From assembly GCA_017983615.1 (NCBI GenBank), contig JAGOBB010000001.1, positions 372,001-436,000 on the forward strand: DNA of 64,000 nucleotides. The letters are read 5' to 3'. The translations under genes and the position numbers were made by a program. Below are positions 62,397 through 64,000 of the stretch, piece after piece (within the stretch, counting starts at the first letter, position 1; each line of letters starts with the position of its first letter). Below the pieces are notes generated by a model. That model saw only the letters and a list, made by a program, of their open reading frames with translations, was not told the DNA's origin and made no database searches. The DNA comes from Azonexus sp. (GTDB lineage Bacteria; Pseudomonadota; Gammaproteobacteria; Burkholderiales; Rhodocyclaceae).

Positions 62397-63047
62397 TCAG
62401 ACCCTGACGGCGATACCCTTGACGTTTCCGTGGGTGGTGGTCAGCGTGCGAAGCACGCTGGCGCCGGCTTCGAGCAGCAGCATGAACAGGTTGCGCTCTG
62501 TGTACAGGCAGACCGGCTGGTGGATGTTGTATTTCCCGGCGAGGGCAGGAGCAAGCTCGGCATAGCGCTGGTCGATTGTAGCCTCGCTGGCGGCGTAGCC
62601 TTCGCTGAGCTCAGAATGCAGGCCGAGGACCGAAATGTACAGCTTGCCGCCGATCTTCAGCTTGAACATCAATTGGCGAACAATCTGACGAGCCTTGTCG
62701 TAAGGCATGGAACACAGGCCGCGGCGGATGACGATGATGTCGAACAGCCCTTCATCGGGATTGTCGGGCAGATCGGGCAGGACATAGGGGGCGAAGCGGA
62801 TCTGGTCGGTCATGCCCGCTGCCAGGATGCGTCCCTCCACGTCCTGCTTCAGGGAGGGCTCCTCGGCGACGACCACGTGTGCGCCGAGACGCGCAAACTT
62901 GATCGCCATTTCGCAGCGCCGGTCGGGCAGGATCATGACGGCGACACGATGGTCGAACCGCTGCCGTTTGACGCATTCCTCTAGCGCAAAACGCTCGATT
63001 TCGTCGGACCCCGTCTCCAGGGGATTGGCGGTAATATTGGTCGTCAT
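62397..63047 (-). CDS. Class I methyltransferase-like protein
   Basis: About 216 residues from the ATG at 63047 (GGAGAG upstream). The sequence runs VAVMILPDRRCEMAIKFARLGAHVVVAEE, which aligns with the first strand and helix of class I methyltransferases but without the usual Gly-rich GxGxG loop; then FDIIVIRRGLCSMP and FKLKIGGKLYISV. Enzyme activity is doubtful. Confidence 0.65.
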   Translation of the reverse strand: MTTNITANPLETGSDEIERFALEECVKRQRFDHRVAVMILPDRRCEMAIKFARLGAHVVVAEEPSLKQDVEGRILAAGMTDQIRFAPYVLPDLPDNPDEGLFDIIVIRRGLCSMPYDKARQIVRQLMFKLKIGGKLYISVLGLHSELSEGYAASEATIDQRYAELAPALAGKYNIHQPVCLYTERNLFMLLLEAGASVLRTLTTTHGNVKGIAVRV

Positions 63048-63129
63048 CTCTTGTCTCTCCGCTTTGGCCCATTGTGCATGAAGGCCGGGCGGGATGACAA
63101 CCATGATTCACCGGGCGAAAGGAAAAACA

Positions 63130-63459
63130 ATGTTAGTCCGATTCTTATCCAGCGAAACCGGAGAAATCCTGATGTTTGCCGAGGCAGCTCGAACACTGCT
63201 GCAAGCAATCGGCAAGGAATGTTCGGCTCGCGGCACATTTACCCAGGCTGAAATGGCCGATGCAGCGCGCACGCTTCGGGAGGCGGTGCAACGCGCTGAG
63301 GCGCCGCCAGTAGAGGACGAAGTCGACGAGTATGGCAAGAAGAAGGAGCCGGTCGTGGCGCTTGGTCAGCGCGCCTGGCCGTTGATCGACATGCTGGAAA
63401 GAACAGGCCGGGGTGGTCCGAAGGCCAATATCGTCTGGCAGGCGCCGCAGGATTTTTGA
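63130..63459 (+). CDS. DUF1840 family protein
   Basis: A 109-residue protein from ATG 63130 with AAGGAAAA upstream. The typical DUF1840 beginning, MLVRFLSSETGEILMFAEAA, is present, as is the C-terminal GQRAWPLIDML. Mostly betaproteobacterial; function unknown. Convergent with the kinase gene. Confidence 0.85.
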   Translation: MLVRFLSSETGEILMFAEAARTLLQAIGKECSARGTFTQAEMADAARTLREAVQRAEAPPVEDEVDEYGKKKEPVVALGQRAWPLIDMLERTGRGGPKANIVWQAPQDF

Positions 63460-63464
63460 GGCAC

Positions 63465-64000
63465 CTACTCGATGCTGAAACCGCGGGCGATGCCTTCGAT
63501 GACGGTGTTGAGTTCGTTTTCAAACTGCTGAAAGAGGCTGTCGTGTGGCCGCTCGCCCTGGCGGAGCGCCAGTTCAAGTTCCTTCGAGGCATTTTGCAGT
63601 CCCAGGGCGCCGATGGTGCCGGCCAGTCCCTTGGTGCTGTGGGCACGCCGCTCGGCAGTGGCGTAGTCGCCGGCTTGCATTGCTTCGCGGATAACCTTGG
63701 GTTCGGTCATGAAGCGGGCATGAAAGTCGCGCAGCACCTTTTCGTAAAGCGCCGGCTTGTTCATCATGCGTCTGAGGCCATCAGCCTTGTCGATGCCGGG
63801 TAGATCTGGCAGTCCGTCGGCGGAGCTCATGGGAGCACTCTCCATATTCTTGGCTTGTACCGGCGAAGCCTGGGTGGGCCGCCAGCGGATGAGTATATCC
63901 CTAAGACCATCAGGGTCAATGGGCTTGGTCACGAAATCGTTCATGCCGATGTCAAGGCAGCGCTGGCGTTCGGAATCCATTGCGTGTGCGGTCATGGCGA
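63465..64000 (-). CDS. C-terminal REC-HPt end of a hybrid histidine kinase (partial)
   Basis: The frame is open to the right window edge. Visible are the end of a receiver (MTAHAMDSERQRCLDIGMNDFVTKPIDPDGL) and an HPt domain with phosphoacceptor His in RRAHSTKGLAGTIGA. It is therefore the last part of a larger phosphorelay kinase, the start of which lies outside. Confidence 0.85.
   Translation of the reverse strand, partial: AMTAHAMDSERQRCLDIGMNDFVTKPIDPDGLRDILIRWRPTQASPVQAKNMESAPMSSADGLPDLPGIDKADGLRRMMNKPALYEKVLRDFHARFMTEPKVIREAMQAGDYATAERRAHSTKGLAGTIGALGLQNASKELELALRQGERPHDSLFQQFENELNTVIEGIARGFSIE

Overview
The window is a high-GC chromosomal segment around the replication origin of a Gram-negative bacterium. 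Gene content and protein wording suggest a betaproteobacterium, most likely Rhodocyclales (Dechloromonas/Azonexus-like); this placement is inference, since no search was run. The origin-region block is intact: mnmE, yidC, yidD, rnpA and rpmH on the minus strand, and dnaA, dnaN, gyrB and dtd on the plus strand. Five parS-type palindromes (7.6, 18.6, 36.8, 45.0 and 58.8 kb) also mark origin-proximal DNA. I see no rRNA, tRNA, insertion sequence, prophage or CRISPR array.

Layout. 1-1270: sensor kinase with a c-type heme motif, cut by the left edge. 1402-2688: a small hypothetical gene, a PepSY protein and a thioredoxin. 2699-11565: a long run of minus-strand genes (antiporter, HPP-CBS protein, glycosyltransferase, acyltransferase, chorismatase, halogenase-like flavoenzyme, B12-binding radical SAM enzyme, TauE/SafE transporter), of which the middle part looks like a compact aryl-polyene/xanthomonadin-type pigment set. 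11566-21650: origin genes. 21660-32706: sirtuin, an HD-GYP response regulator beside a very large hybrid kinase, apbE, gshB, gshA and another response regulator. 32834-43495: ybiT, rsuA, oxyR, topB, dprA, a LysM protein, def and fmt. 43504-47159: RHH protein, DJ-1/PfpI protein, speD, S1/P1 nuclease and rsmB. 47152-54097: DUF4390 protein, ntrY-like kinase, a degenerate ntrX-like regulator, trkA and trkH. 54155-57506: hemE and priA. 57578-64000: MFS transporter, MOSC protein, ROK kinase, Sel1 protein, a membrane protein, an AraC regulator, a methyltransferase-like protein, a DUF1840 protein and the REC-HPt end of another hybrid kinase.

The most unusual signal is not a gene. A bipartite motif occurs 13 times: a 14-bp core AATGCTACGGTCGG, an 11-bp A/T-containing spacer, then GGCCAAAATCG. 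The cores fall 7 and 6 on the two strands, both between genes and inside conserved genes (gyrB, mnmE, gshB, dprA, fmt), where the reading frame is kept without insertion. Core plus two A/T tracts about one helical turn apart resembles the Haemophilus DNA-uptake signal, so I propose a candidate uptake sequence or other genome-wide recognition site. A second unexplained family is a pair of ~105-bp hairpin elements (35.0 and 39.7 kb) that share a 54-nt centre but have different, internally complementary arms.

There are three areas rich in DnaA boxes: next to mnmE (11.6-11.84 kb), flanking dnaA, and between hemE and priA (55.2-55.45 kb). Gene orientation favours the rpmH-dnaA gap as the point of divergence. 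The others may be alternative or regulatory DnaA-binding sites.
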